Below, piece by piece: positions 21,236 through 33,449 of a stretch of 64,000 nt of DNA; position 1 is the stretch's first letter, and every line of letters begins with the position of its first letter. The position numbers and the translations under genes were made by a program. Origin of the DNA: Vulpes vulpes (Eukaryota > Chordata > Mammalia > Carnivora > Canidae); contig NC_132790.1 in NCBI RefSeq assembly GCF_048418805.1, positions 74,468,501 to 74,532,500 of the forward strand, written 5' to 3'. The notes below the pieces were generated by a model that was not told the DNA's origin, searched no databases, and saw nothing but the letters and a program-made list of their open reading frames with translations.

Positions 21236-21456
21236 TTTTTTTTTTTTAGGATTTAAATACTTATTTATTTGAGAGAAAGAGAATGCATGCACTTGAGTTG
21301 GGGGAGAGGCAGAAGCAGAGGGAGAAAGAGGAGAGAAGCAGACTCCCCCAAGAGTGCAGAGCCCAACACAAGGGCTGGATCTCTCAACCTTGAAATCATG
21401 ACCTGACTCAAAATCAAGAGTCCGATGCTCAACCAACTGAGCCACCCATGAGCTCC
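21236..21456 (-). mobile_element. Pan-carnivore SINE (antisense) in LINE-1 3' UTR
   Basis: T run, AATACTTATTTATTTGAGAG, GAAGCAGACTCCCCCAAGAG, AAAATCAAGAGTCCGATGCT and CAACCAACTGAGCCACCC. The possible target-site pair is ATATTCTTTTT (21225-21235) against ACATTCTTTTT (21457-21467). Confidence 0.9.
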
Positions 21457-21694
21457 ACATTCTTTTTAAAAAAATATTTCCACCCTTTACCCCCACTCTG
21501 GCAACCACTAATCTCTCTGTATCTATGAACTTGATTTTTTGTTGTTGTGTTTTTTCAGGGGAGGGGTGCTTTATATTTCAAGTATAAGAGAGATCATATG
21601 GTATTTGTCTTTCTCTGTCTGATATATTTCATTTAGCATAGTGTCCTTTGAGATACATCCATGTTGCTGCAAATGAAAAGATTTCACCCTTTTT

Positions 21695-21873
21695 AAAAAA
21701 GATTTTATTTATTTATTCATGAGACACACACATACACACAGAGGCAGAGACACAGGCAGAGAGAGAAGCAGGCTCCATGCAGGGAGCCCGATGTGGGACT
21801 TGATCCTGGGACTCCAGAATCACACCCTGGGCGGAAGGCAGGCACTCAACCGCTGAGCCACTCAGGCATCCCC
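21695..21873 (-). mobile_element. SINEC_Cf-type SINE (antisense) in LINE-1
   Basis: AAAAAAGATTTTATTTATTT tail, GAAGCAGGCTCCATGCAGGG, ACTTGATCCTGGGACTCCAG, and CCGCTGAGCCACTCAGGC at the head. It splits the LINE-1 just inside the ORF2 3' end. Confidence 0.92.
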
Positions 21874-22545
21874 TATTCTTTTTTATAGCTAAAAATTATA
21901 TCACAACTTCTTTACTCATTCATCCATTAATGGACATTCAGGTGATTTTCCTATCTTGGCTATTGTAAATAATGCTGAAATGAACATAAAGATGCACAAA
22001 TACTTTTGAGTTAGCATTTTTGTATACCTCAGATTAATACCGAGAAGTGGAATTGCTGGATCATACAGTAGTTCTCCCTTTAATTTTTTAAGAAACCTCC
22101 ATGAAGTTTTTCATAGTGGCTGCACCAATTTATATTCCCACCAACAGTGCAGGAAGGTTCCCTTTTCTCTACATCTTTGCCAACACTCGTTATTTCTTGT
22201 CTTTTTAATACTAGCCATCTGACAGATGTGAGGTGATAGCTCATTGTGGCTTTGATTTGCATTTCCCTGATGATTAGTGCTGAACATTTCTTCTTATAGC
22301 TGTTGGCCATCTGTATGTCTTCTTTGGAAAAATGTCTCTTTAGATCTTCTGCCTGCAGTTTAATCAGATTACTTGTTTTTTGTTTGTTTCTGTGTTTGTT
22401 TTGCTGTTGAGTTGTATGAAGCCTTTATATATTTGGATATTAGCCCCCTATTAGATAAATGTCTTGCAAATATTTTGTCCCATTCAGTATGTTGTCTTTT
22501 CACTTTGTTGGCAGTTTCCTTTGTTGTTTAATATAGTCTTACTTG

Positions 22546-22721
22546 CTGGGATGCTTGGGTGTTTCAGTGGTTGAGCATCTGCCTTTGGCTAAGGTCATAA
22601 TCCTGGGGTCCTGGGATAGAGTCCAGCATCAGGCTTCTCACAGGGAGGCTGCTTCTCCCTCTGTCTATATCTCTGCCTCTCTCTGTGTGTCTCTCATGAA
22701 TAAATAAATAAAATCTTCAAA
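22546..22721 (+). mobile_element. SINEC_Cf-type SINE (sense) in antisense LINE-1
   Basis: TGGGATGCTTGGGTGTTTCA head, GTTGAGCATCTGCCTTTGGC, GGCTGCTTCTCCCTCTGTC, ATGAATAAATAAATAAAATC. The flanks AGTCTTACTTG (22535-22545) and AGTCTTTATTG (22722-22732) are the target-site pair. Confidence 0.92.
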
Positions 22722-25700
22722 AGTCTTTATTGTTTATTTCTGGTTTTGTTGCCCTAGCTTTTGATGTCAGTCAGATTCAAAGTCATCACCAACACCTATG
22801 TCAAGAAGCTATGTTTTCTTCTTGTAAGTTTGATGGTTTCAGGTCTTATGTTCAAGTATTTAATCCATTTTGAGTAAGTTTTTGTGTATGGTGTAAGTGG
22901 TCAAATTTCATTCTTTTGCATGTGGTCATCCAGTTTTCCCAACACCATTTATTGGAGACTGTTCTGTTCTTTCCCCTTTGTACTTTCTTAGCTCCTTTGT
23001 CATAAATTTGTATGTGTAGATTTATTTCTGCACTCTCTATTCTGCTCCCTTGATCTGTATGTGGTTTTTTTTTATGTCAATACCATAGTTTTAATCACTC
23101 TAGTTTGTAATATAGTTTGAAATCAAGGATCCTGATGCTTCTAGCTTTGTTATTCTTTCTCAAGATTGCTTAGGTTATTCAGGATCCTTTGTGGTTCCAT
23201 ACAAATTTTAGGATTATTTTCTCAATTTCTGTGAAAAATGCAATTTGAAATTTGATAGGGATTGCATTGAAACTGTAAATTCCTGAGTCTTATGGTCATT
23301 TTAACAATATTCTTCCAATCCATGGGCGTAAATATCTTTCCATTTATTTGTGTCTTCTTCAATTTCTTTCATTAATATTTTGTAGTTTTCAACATACAGA
23401 TCTTTCACCTCCTTGGTTAGCTTTATATCTAAGCATTTTATTCTTTTTGATGCTCTCATAAGTGAGATTATTTTCTTAATTTCTTTCTGATAGTCTGCTA
23501 TCAGTGTATAGAAACATAATTTATTTTGTGTATTGATTTTGTATCCTGCAACTTTACTGAATTTATTAGTCTAAAAGTTTTTTTGTGGAGTCTTTAGTAT
23601 TTTCTATTATATAATATGTCATCTGCAAATAGTGACAGTTTTATTTATTCCTTCCCAAATTGGATGCCTTTTATTTCTGTTTCTTGCCTAATTGCTGTGA
23701 ATTAAAGAGGTAAGGGTAGGCATCCTCGTCTTGTTCCAGAAAGCTTTCAGCTTTTCACTGCAGAGTATGTTTGCTGAGGGCTATCATAGCCTTTATCACA
23801 CTAAGGTCCATTCCCTTACTACTTGCTTTGTTGAGAGTTTTTATCTTAAGTGGATGTTGAACTTGTGAAATGTTCTTTCATCTCTATTGAGGTGATAATA
23901 TAATTTTTATCATTTACTTTGTTAATGAAGTGTCATCACATTGATTGATATGCAGTTAAGCCATCCCGACATCCCTGAATAAATCCCACCTGATCATGGT
24001 CTATGATCTTTTTAATGTATTACTGAATTCAATTTGCTGACATTTTTGTTGAGGATTTTTACATCTATATCCATTAGGGATATTGGCCTGTAATTTTATT
24101 TGTGACATCCTTGTCTGCTTTTGGTAATCAGGGTAATGCTAGCCCCAAAAGGTAAGTTTAGAAGAGTTCCCTCCTCTTCTATTTTTTTGGAAAAATCTGA
24201 AAAGAATTGGTATTAATTCTTCTTTAAATGTTTGGTAGAATTCACCAGGGAAGCCCTCTGGTCCTGGATGTTGTCTGATGGAACGCTTTTGATTAGAGAT
24301 TTAATCTCTTTCCCAATAATTGGTCTATTTAAATTTTCTATTTCATCATGATTCAGTCTTGGTAGGTTATATGTTTCTAGGAATTTATCCATTTTTTTTC
24401 TATGTTCTCCAATTTGTTGGTATATAATCATTCATAATAGTCTCTTAAGACCGTTTGTATTTCTATGGCATCAGTTGTATCATCTCCTCTTTCATTTCTG
24501 ATTTTACTTGAGCCCTCTCATTCTTTGTGAGTCTAACTAAATGCTTGTCAATTCAGTTCATCTTTTCAAAGAACCAGCTTATTTTCACTGACCATCTCTA
24601 TTGTCTTTTTAGTCTACCTTGAATTTCTGCTCTATTCTGTTATTTTCTCCCTTATACTAACTTTGGTCTTGTTTTGTTCTTTTTCTAGTTCTTCTGGGTA
24701 TATAGTTAAATTATTTGAGACTTTTCTTACTTTTCAATGTAGGCATTTATCACTATGAACTTCCCTCTTAGAACTGCTTTTGCTGCATCCCATGTTGTAT
24801 TTCCATTTGTATCAAGATATTTTTTTAAATTTCTTCTTTGGTTTCTTCATTGACCTATTGGTTGTTCAGTGGCATGTTGTTTAATTTCCACATATTTATG
24901 ACTTTTACAGTTTCCTTAGAAATTAATCTCTAGTTTCATATCATTGTGTTCAGAAAAGATGCTTGATATGCTTCCAGTCCTCTTAAGTTTACTAAGGTTT
25001 ATTTTTTGGCCTAATTCATGATCTATCCTATAAAAAGTTCCATGCACACTTGAGAAAACTGTGTATTCTGTTGCTTTTGGAAGGAATGTTCTATATATGT
25101 CTGTTATATCCATTTGATCTAATGTGTCTTTTAAAGCCAATACTTTCTCATTGATTTTCTCTCTGGATGATCTATCCACTGATGTAAATGGGGTGTTAAG
25201 GACCCCACTATTATCATGTTGCTATATTTTTCTCCCTTTAGGTCTGTTAATATTTGCTTTATTTACTGAGGTGCTTCTAAATTGGGTGCATGAATATTTA
25301 CAAATGTTGGATTGGCCCCTTTATTATTTTGTAACATTTATCTTTGTCTCTTTATAGTTTTTGTTTCAAAGTCATTTTGTCTGGTATAAATGTAGCTACT
25401 CCAGTTCTTTTGGTTTCCATTTGTATAAAATATCTTTTATATCTCTTCACTTTCAGTGAGTTTGTTTTCTTATATTTGAAGTGAGTCTCTTGTAGGCACC
25501 ATATAGATGTGTCTTGATTTGTTTGTTTGTTTGTTCTTTATTCATTTAGCCACTCTGTGTCTTTTATGATCATGGTATGTTCCCTACCAGGTAAGTATAC
25601 CATTCTACATCTTTTGATCGGAGAGTTTCATCCAGCAAAAACCTATATCCACATTTAATTATGAAAAATAAATTCTTATGTATTTAAACCACTAATATTT

Positions 25701-25779
25701 GAATTTCCTGGTACTTGAAAAGGGAAACATTCCTAACTGAAATACACAGTATCATGAATATTTCCCCATGTATTCCTGT

Positions 25780-25798
25780 GGGTTTTTTTTTTTAAGAT

Positions 25799-25871
<73 letters not shown>

Positions 25872-26001
25872 GCAGAGACACAGACAGAGAGCGGAGCAGG
25901 CTCCATACAGGGAGCCTGATACAGGACTCCATCTCGGGACCCCAGGATCACACCCAGAGCTGAAGGCAAATGCTCAACCACTGAGCCACTCAGGCATCCC
26001 A
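25780..26001 (-). mobile_element. SINEC_Cf-type SINE (antisense) with (TTTA)n
   Basis: T run, AGATTT, then about eleven TTTA units (25799-25842), a GA block, GCAGGCTCCATACAGGGAGC, and CCACTGAGCCACTCAGGCAT. The perfect 10-bp target-site duplication GTATTCCTGT is at 25770-25779 and 26002-26011. Confidence 0.95.
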
Positions 26002-26029
26002 GTATTCCTGTTTTTATCTACATAATTTG

Positions 26030-26212
26030 TTTTTTTTTAATTAATTTATTTTTTATGATAGTCACAGAGAGAGAGAGAGAGGCAGAGACACAGACAGAGG
26101 GAGAAGCAGGCTCCATGCACCGGGAGCCTGACGTGGGATTCGATCCCGGGTCTCCAGGATCGCGCCCTGGGCCAAAGACAGGCGCCAAACCGCTGCGCCA
26201 CCCAGGGATCCC
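26030..26212 (-). mobile_element. Very young SINEC_Cf SINE (antisense)
   Basis: The sequence is almost exactly the youngest canid SINE form as I remember it: TTATGATAGTCACAGAGAGA, CTCCATGCACCGGGAGCCTG, GACGTGGGATTCGATCCCGG, CAGGATCGCGCCCTGGGCC, AAACCGCTGCGCCACCCAGG, ending GGATCC. It keeps several CpGs. The target-site duplication TATCTACATAATTTG is perfect over 15 bp (26015-26029 and 26213-26227). Low divergence, retained CpGs and an intact duplication all indicate recent insertion. Confidence 0.96.
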
Positions 26213-26227
26213 TATCTACATAATTTG

Positions 26228-27399
26228 AAAGATGATATATCAATATACCAAAGTTACTAAGCTAATCACTTCTTAAATGTATATATTTTCTAGAAACGTT
26301 TTAGATTTTGATGTTAACATAAATTAAAGTTAGTATTTTGGATATATCTTCTAGAATTAAAAAAGATTTAAAAATACCCTTCCCAGTCATCTACTACTAG
26401 ACATTTATTGATAACAATTGATCCTGAAGACCTCTACCAAATTCTGTAATTTCTAACAAAAGTCCAATGAGGGAAAAAATTAAGATGTGTAACTCATGAT
26501 ATAAACATATGGTATGAAATAGCATCATCCTAAATCCTGTTGTTGTTTTTCTCTGTTTTATGTTAGAATACAATTTAAGAGACAGGGATGTTAGGTAATT
26601 GGTTCTTTTGCCCTTGTAAAGGCTCTTCTGGCATTGCTACTCATCCATATTAGGAAAGCAAGATGTATTTGCTCAGCATGTGGTGATAAAACCAAAAAAC
26701 AGTTATTATTCTATACAATAAGAATTCTCAGAGAGGGGTGCAAGTGTTGCAAAAACAAAGGCTTGGAATAATCTTTACTTCCTGGATTTTTTTTCCTTTC
26801 TCAGTTTGTTTCATGATTGTCTAGTCTACTATTTTCTCAGTCCACTGACAGGAAAATTATACTATTTGATATATTGGGACCATTGCCACATAGAAGAGTG
26901 GTCTTGTTCTATATTTGCCTAGGAAGTAAAAGCAATGTCCATGGATTGACACAGGGAAAAGATTTCATCTTAGCACAGATATAATTGTATCCAATATCTA
27001 ACACTACCCAAAAGGTCACAAGCTACCTCAAGTACACTGAGCTTCCTAAGAGCATTCACTGAAGTGGATGACTGACACAGATTTAGCAGAAAGGGACTAC
27101 AATGAGTGGCAGAAACTTGGCCTAGATGGCTTTTAAGATCATTTGAAAAACTCTAAGAGATAATCTTGCCACTTTGTTGAAGATTTTCCTCCTACCAAGC
27201 CTTGGATTCTGGTCTTTATATCTAGATATAGAAATAAAGTACTCCAAACCTAAATGCTAAATTTCTCATTATAAAATTTATAGGGTATTATGTATATATT
27301 TATCCCATAACCAATAGTTTCAAAATGGACCTTTTCATCACATTTTTCTTATGCAATGGGATACAATTTAGATTTAAATTGTTTTGAAATGAAAGGTAT

Positions 27400-27438
<39 letters not shown>

Positions 27439-28469
27439 CAGACCCTGGATCTACATTGTGGGACTCAAAGTAGAATCAAAGGATATACCAATTACACAGA
27501 TTTCTCAGTGTTGTTGTTTGCATTTGTTTCAAGTTCACTACATGAAGTACAAGATCTTCATTGCCTGCATTTATATGGCCCTTATTATTTACTGATATTT
27601 GCTTCTGTACAGATTCATGTAGATCAATGAAATCAATAAATGCATTGCTATCCAATGGGTATGCCAACTATGGCTGCCATCTAATACTCAAATGTCTGGT
27701 CCTTGTGCTAATGTCAAGGGCAGGGTTTTATAAACCATCATGGCTTTTGGAGAGAACCAGGATGCCACACACAATTGAATAGGTCATGTCCCAAGTAAGT
27801 GTGCCCAACTGTCAGTTATATGGGGACTGAAATGCAGCCTGCACTCAGCTCACTAAGCCATGAGCCCTAATTTTGGGTCATGTCCACTAGACATATATCT
27901 TTCATCAAATGGCTAGTCCCATAAGATTTACAAATAACAATTATAGAAATTAAACAAATGAAAAAAGCCTGTACTACTCTTTATATGCTAATGCAGCATA
28001 GTTTAACTTGACTTTGGAAAACACATTCATACCATATAATCTCATACTCTTCTGTAATACAGATAAAGATACTAAAATATAAATAAGTTAAGTGACTTCC
28101 AGAGGAATTACAATTAGTCAAAGGAGAGTAATAACATCAAGTTCAACTGGATTTTTAAACCAACTGATTTTTTAAACAATTGTATTAAAATATTTTTAGC
28201 ATAATACATATATATATATGGCACACAGGATATTGAAATCGATTGTATTACAAAAAAGTATGAATAATTTCTATATTTAAAATTACATTTTTATGTTCCT
28301 CTTTCTTGTCTTAGTTCTCTCCATTTAGTCATGTTCTATATAGACAACTATTAATGGAGACCGTGTCATTCTAAGGCTACAATTTGGATGAATAATTTAA
28401 TGCACTGCTCAAACTTACACCATATTCCCCTTTCCTGGTTCTGTGAAACGGGGATATAACATGATTACA
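26228..28469. other. No recognised feature apart from a (CA)n tract
   Basis: About 2.2 kb of AT-rich DNA. Small open frames at 27356-27782 cross the (CA)n tract and have no recognisable domain. Confidence 0.45.
27402..27430. repeat. (AC)n microsatellite, about 14 units
   Basis: Uninterrupted AC array, likely length-variable. Confidence 0.95.
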
Positions 28470-29326
28470 TTGTAATAGTTTTATCCAATTCTATATGGGA
28501 TATTGTGATTTATAATAAGAAATATATATGGTCTCCCTGGCACAGAGCTCCTAAAATTCTTGCAATATTCCTAAGCAGTAAGATCAATGGGAACCTTTTG
28601 TCATAATATTTGATCTTGTGTCCTCAAATACCTGTGGAGTGAAATAGCTCCAGGATAATAAAGATGAAAGAATTAAGCAGAAAAAAACTGTCTTTTTGAA
28701 CCAGTCCCTTTCAACCATACCTGAGTTTATGCTAATGAAGTGACTTTTGGAAAGCCCCTAAGAATGGGCATTGGTTGCCAGTGGAGCTAATGATTGGAGG
28801 TTTGGAACTTTCAGCTTCACCCTCACTTGCAGAGAGGATAGAGGAGCTAGAGGTTGAACCAATCATTAATGACCAATGATTTAATGACCATGCCTATATA
28901 ATGATGCTTCTATAAAAATCCCATGAAGATGGGTTTCAAAGAACTTTAGGGTTGGCAAATGCATAGAAATGCTGGAAGAATGGAGCACCAGACTGGCCCA
29001 GAAGCTTCACATCCTTTCCTCACACCTTGCCTTAGGCGTCTGTTCCTTTGGCTGTTTCTGAGTTATGTCTTTTTAGTAAACCAGTAATGTAATAAGTTAA
29101 ATGTTTTACTAAATTCTATGACCTGCTCTAGCAAATTAATTGAACCCAAGAAATAGGTCATGGGAACCTCTGATTCACAGCCAGTGAGTCAGAAGAACAG
29201 GTAACAACTGGAACTTGGGACTGGCATCTTTGGACTGAGCCCTTAACCTGTAGGATATGATGTTATATTGTAGGACATGCAGCTGGTGGCGCAGAATTGC
29301 TTCATGTGCAGAAAAACCCATACATG
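28470..29326 (+). mobile_element. Old ERV LTR (sense), probably ERVL-like
   Basis: Ordered LTR features: TGGTCTCCCTGGCACAGAGC near 28529, AACCAGTCCCTTTCAACCAT, AACCAATCATTAATGACC, a TATA-like CCTATATAATG at 28890, GTTTCTGAGTTATGTC, a decayed polyadenylation site (TAGTAAACCAGTAATG), GCTCTAGCAAATTAATTGAA, then GACTGAGCCCTTAACCTGTA. This order is that of a mammalian LTR I know but cannot name with certainty. The next bases (29327 on) look like a tRNA-Leu primer-binding site. Confidence 0.65.
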
Positions 29327-29346
29327 TGGTGTCAGAGCAAAGTGTA
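29327..29346 (+). other. Primer-binding-site remnant, tRNA-Leu-like
   Basis: TGGTGTCAGAGCAAAGTG resembles the tRNA-Leu-complementary start TGGTGTCAGAAGTGG used by ERVL-type elements. It sits directly after the LTR, where such a site should be. No gag/pol frame follows. Confidence 0.5.
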
Positions 29347-29803
29347 GTATGAGAGCAAAAATGAAACTCAGGACTGTTTTTCCAAAACACCAAGATTCAC
29401 AAATTACATCATTTTCTCCAATCTTCGTGTTCCTGTCTCTTTTATATACCAAACTTTAACCAGTGCCCTCTTACTCTACCTCAACACATGCAACACTCAC
29501 AGGTGGACATATCAGAGTTTTCCTCTTTACTTTCCTCCCCCACAAAAGACAGTAGAGTAATTCATCTCAAATACATTAAAAGATGGAAAGGGTAGTGAGG
29601 ACAGGATGAAGGGAGAAGAGAATAGATAATATGTGATTTATCAAGGTATGACTAACTACACATTTGTTATTGTTGTGGTTGTGGTTGTTAGCCAAACCCC
29701 ATACAAAGAAAGACTTCAAATGATTCAAAGAGACATCAACAATTTAAATTCCTCTGGGAAATCTATGGAGTCCTTCACATACTAGTAAAAGATGCTCATT
29801 TTA
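29347..29803. other. No recognised feature
   Basis: Unassigned sequence, possibly decayed ERV interior. Confidence 0.4.
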
Positions 29804-29991
29804 TTTTTTTACTTTTTAAAAGATTTTATTTATTTATTCATGAGAGACACAGACAGAGGGGCAGAGACATAGGCAGAGGGAGAAGCAGGCTCCCTGTAGA
29901 CAGCTTGATGCAGAATTTGATCCCAGGACTGCAGGATCATGACTTAAGCTAAAGGCAGACACTCAACCACTGAGCCCCCTAGTGTCCCCAT
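29804..29991 (-). mobile_element. SINEC_Cf-type SINE (antisense)
   Basis: TTTTAAAAGATTTTATTTAT tail, GAAGCAGGCTCCCTGTAGAC, CAACCACTGAGCCCCCTAG at the head. The target-site pair AAGATGCTCATTTTA (29789-29803) and AAGATGCTTATTTTA (29992-30006) has one difference. Confidence 0.93.
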
Positions 29992-30109
29992 AAGATGCTT
30001 ATTTTAATTATACCAGGAGGTCCAGGACTGTTTCACCAGGCTTTTCCCTGCCTTTCACCACCACAGTTCCCCATGTGGACACAAATATCATTTATTCAAT
30101 GACTTTTCT

Positions 30110-30270
30110 TTTAACTTATCTCTACATACAAGTCCACATGTTGGAATCTACTTTATCAAACAAATTTGCAATGTCTGCTTCCCAAAGAGTGCACAACTGC
30201 ATCCTTGCCAAAAGTTGTTGTTGCTAGCTTTAATTTAGCCATTTCCCTGAAATAATTATTTTCAAAGATC
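30110..30270 (-). mobile_element. Possible old LINE-1/HAL1 fragment (antisense)
   Basis: GAGTGCACAACTGCATCCTT, GCCAAAAGTTGTTGTTGC and TTTAATTTAGCCATTTCC resemble the complement of the LINE-1 ORF2 C-terminal region (CACATCCTTGCCAACATTTG, TTTTAATAATAGCCATTC). Confidence 0.4.
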
Positions 30271-30679
30271 AGGTCACTCCAACTAGCATATTTTTCACTC
30301 AGCACCCTAGGTTACTGTAACTCTGTGAATTCAAAGTAGCTGAGACATTTAGGGGTATTAAAAAGATTTGCATTCAGCCCCCACAGTTTTAGGAAAAATC
30401 TATTTATTTGATAATATTTATCTTTTTCAGTTATAACAGGTTTACACGGATGCTCACTGTTACATGGTTTTTACTATAAAATATTCAAATATAAAATTAA
30501 AGAGTAATGTGTCAAAACCTAGATCCTAATCATACAAAATTAATGAATATTAAAGTATTTCCACATTTCTAATTTTGCAATATTAGAGATGCAGTTGACA
30601 TGCCTTTGTCAATGGTAGGCATTCTCATCCTCCCCTAGAAGCACACAAAATTCTGGAATGGGCATATACCGAATTCACC

Positions 30680-31080
30680 TTTGTTTTTATATTTTCATCA
30701 TTTTTTGTATATATAAACATATAGAAATGTTTTATGTGCTTGTAAAATTTACAAAATTATATTATTCTTTATGGATCATACTGAAATCTATTCCCCCAAC
30801 ACCAGTAAATTTTGTATTTCATATCAATTCACATTGATAACTATACATCTAATTGTTTCATTTTAACTACTGTAGGGATATATCACAGTTAATTTACCTA
30901 TTCCTCTATAGATGGATATTTAATTTCCTTCTTTCCTTCCTCTCTCTTCCTGTAATAAAGTAGCAAAGCGCATGAGAATAAGTGTCAGAGTTTCTAGAAG
31001 TTCACTGTTACTTTACATTTTTAATAGCAAATTGAAGAACCTTTCTTATTAGGAGACAAGAATTCATTTATCCCATACAA
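30680..31080 (-). mobile_element. Possible old LINE-1 fragment (antisense)
   Basis: GGATATATCACAGTTAATTT, ACCTATTCCTCTATAGATGG and ATATTTAATTTCCTTCTTTC resemble the complement of an old LINE-1 3' end (CACAATTTATTTATCCATTC; GATGGACATTTGGGTTG). Edges are uncertain. Confidence 0.45.
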
Positions 31081-33251
31081 ACTGCTGAACCATATCTAAG
31101 CATTATAACCTATAAAAGCACCATATGTATCTTGCAAACTATCCCACAATTAATCCACTTACTTTCATTTTTCTAAGTATAATTAACAAAGGATGCTGGT
31201 GACCCTTCTGATACAAAATTTCCACTTACAAAAGTTCTTCACCTACTATGGTATCCTGAAATTGGTATCCACTCAGTGTATTGACAACAACAATAATATC
31301 AAATCAAAGCTGTTTTCAACAGTAGCAAGAGTTAACATTTGTTGGGCCAGGCAGAGATGGAAGCCACTTAAGATACCAGCTTGGTTCACATATAGAGAAA
31401 GAAAATGAGAACATGAGGTATAAGGATAAGAGGCAAGTAGCATTTATAATCAGAACATCAAAAAATTTCCAGATGATGGGGGGAGCTATTTAGGATGAAA
31501 TATAGAAAATCACCATTTTGTAGGTCAAAACTGATAATACATAAAAATAGGCTGTTACTCATACTTTCTGGATTTGGCATTAACAGGATTGATATTTTCT
31601 GAAATAGTCAAGAACTATTTCTAAGAGACCTGAAGGGCCCAAAGCATGTGTGACCCATACCAATCAAAATTTAGAAGTGTTCCTTTCCTATCATACCTCT
31701 TAGATGCTTCAGACCATTCTCACGCTAATGGGTGGAAATCCACCCTTTATCACGGGCTGCCAGCCAGAGTTGTTCATTGGTGACTTCACAAAGGATCTCA
31801 GTGAAAGGGAAGGCTCAGGGTTGGTGATCAACCTCATGCCACAAGGTGATACTTACACCACTCAAGGAGGTCTCTTTTTCTAATGGATCTGTCCACCAGA
31901 TGTGCATTTTTTAAATTTTCACAAAAGCACTCTGTAGGTTACTATTGACCATCTCTTAAATTCTATACAAGCCTGGAGAACTGAAGTATAAAATGAGCCG
32001 TGTATGGAGGGGAATTGTGAGCTGGACCTTCATAGCACATGCAAATGGTGACTCTCCTCTATTAGAAGGGACCCTTGGTTTTCTTGTAGTTCAAATCTTT
32101 CTACAACAAAAATCCCTCTGCTGAAGTTGTTGAGAGGTTTTCTTCAGTTCTGGATTCTAAGTGAAGGATATGGCTGGGGAAATAAAAGCAAGAGTAAGAT
32201 TATCTTCTTGGCAACCAAGCAGAGATGACGTATTCCAGTGACATTAGGATATTTGCAATCTATTGATTGAATTTAATAAACCTGTAAGGTGTGTTTTGTT
32301 TGCCAATCACACAGGAGGCTTCCATTTGACCACGTATTTTTCTTTAAAACTAAACAAAACAAAACAAAATAAAAATCTGTGGTACTAATTCCTCTTATTC
32401 TCTTGCTAAAAATAAATTCCAACTGAGATACAGGAGCAAATATCTCAAATGTGTGATTTGAAAAATTTTAAAGCATTTTAGCAAAGGGACCTCTGACTTT
32501 AGCTAGATATTGTGTATTCACTTGTGGTGTCAAGTCTCAACTCATTACAATTAATCTATTGTATTGATTTAATATCTCAGGCAGAGATGTATTTACCTGG
32601 CTAGAGCACTGTGGAAGATGATTCTAGGAGAAAAGGAATGTTTGCAAATGTAGATGAGATCCTCTGATGAAAGGAAAGCTGACAGTGAGTAGCACTCACA
32701 GAATCAGACCCCAAACACTCATTACTTCAAGGCTCAATCCCCCAAATTAAAGCTAATAATGATTTAGTTTTGCATTGTTGGGTATTTTCATTCTGTAAAA
32801 GAATACCTTGGGGTAGAAAGGAAGCCAAGCAACAGATTTGCTCTTGTAGACTGGCGCATTAAGAGAGGGTTATTTAAACTAGAGCCAAATTACAATGAAC
32901 CATTTCCACGATAGATACCAGCAATTCCACAGAAAAGAAGCCCCCTCTCTTCTCTAATATATAATCTTACTGTTATTTTTAAAATTTTTTCTGATTTTTA
33001 AAATAGATCTGTTCTGATTCTACAAGTAATAAGCTACTAAATAAAATGTAAAATCTAGAAAAATCATGATTCTATTAAAATTAATCAGATCATTTTTTCA
33101 CCTTTATCATTCATTCATTCAAAAGAAGTTATAGATTGTCTACAACATACCAAGAATATTCAAAATAAAAGGAATACACTGAATAAGACAATTTCTGCCC
33201 TCAAATTATGTGTCATCTAATAAGGAACATGTATAAATACAAAGGAAAATT
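31081..33251. other. No recognised feature
   Basis: About 2.2 kb with no identifiable repeat, gene or RNA. Confidence 0.45.
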
Positions 33252-33267
33252 AAAAAATCACTGTTAT

Positions 33268-33435
33268 AGGGACGCCTGTGTGGTTCAGTGGTTGAGCATC
33301 TGTTTTCGGCTCAGGGTGTGATCGGGGCCCAGGGATTGAGTCCCACATTGGGGTCCCCACAGAGAACCTGCTTCTCCCTCTGCCTGTGTCTCTTCCTCTC
33401 TCTGTGTGTTTCCCATGAATAAAGAAAAATCTTTT
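33268..33435 (+). mobile_element. SINEC_Cf-type SINE (sense)
   Basis: AGGGACGCCTGTGTGGTTCA head, GTTGAGCATCTGTTTTCGGC, ACCTGCTTCTCCCTCTGC, then CATGAATAAAGAAAAATC. The target-site pair AAAAAATCACTGTTAT (33252-33267) and AAAAAATCAGTGTTAT (33436-33451) has one difference. Confidence 0.94.
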
Positions 33436-33449
33436 AAAAAATCAGTGTT

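Larger units (their letters stand above)
21020..25690 (-). mobile_element. Older LINE-1 (antisense), 3' UTR to ORF2 endonuclease, with three SINEs
   Basis: Plus-strand text is the complement of an older (L1M-type) LINE-1. The 3' UTR is on the left (TTTGCTTTGTAGTTACCATG; CACTCTGGCAACCACTAATC). Then come the ORF2 C-terminus (21900-22340) and reverse transcriptase; the minus frame at 24213-24431 contains LPRLNHDEIENLNRPI. The endonuclease is at 24916-25179 (MDRSSREKINEKVLALKDTL; YRTFLPKATEYTVFSSVHGT), and the start of ORF2 lies near 25500-25640. It lacks ORF1 and the 5' UTR, so it is 5'-truncated. Stops are frequent. SINEs lie at 21236-21456, 21695-21873 and 22546-22721. Confidence 0.9.

Noticed and set aside
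24213..25179. Minus-strand frames with enzyme-like sequence
   Set aside because: They are reverse-transcriptase and endonuclease scraps of the older antisense LINE-1.
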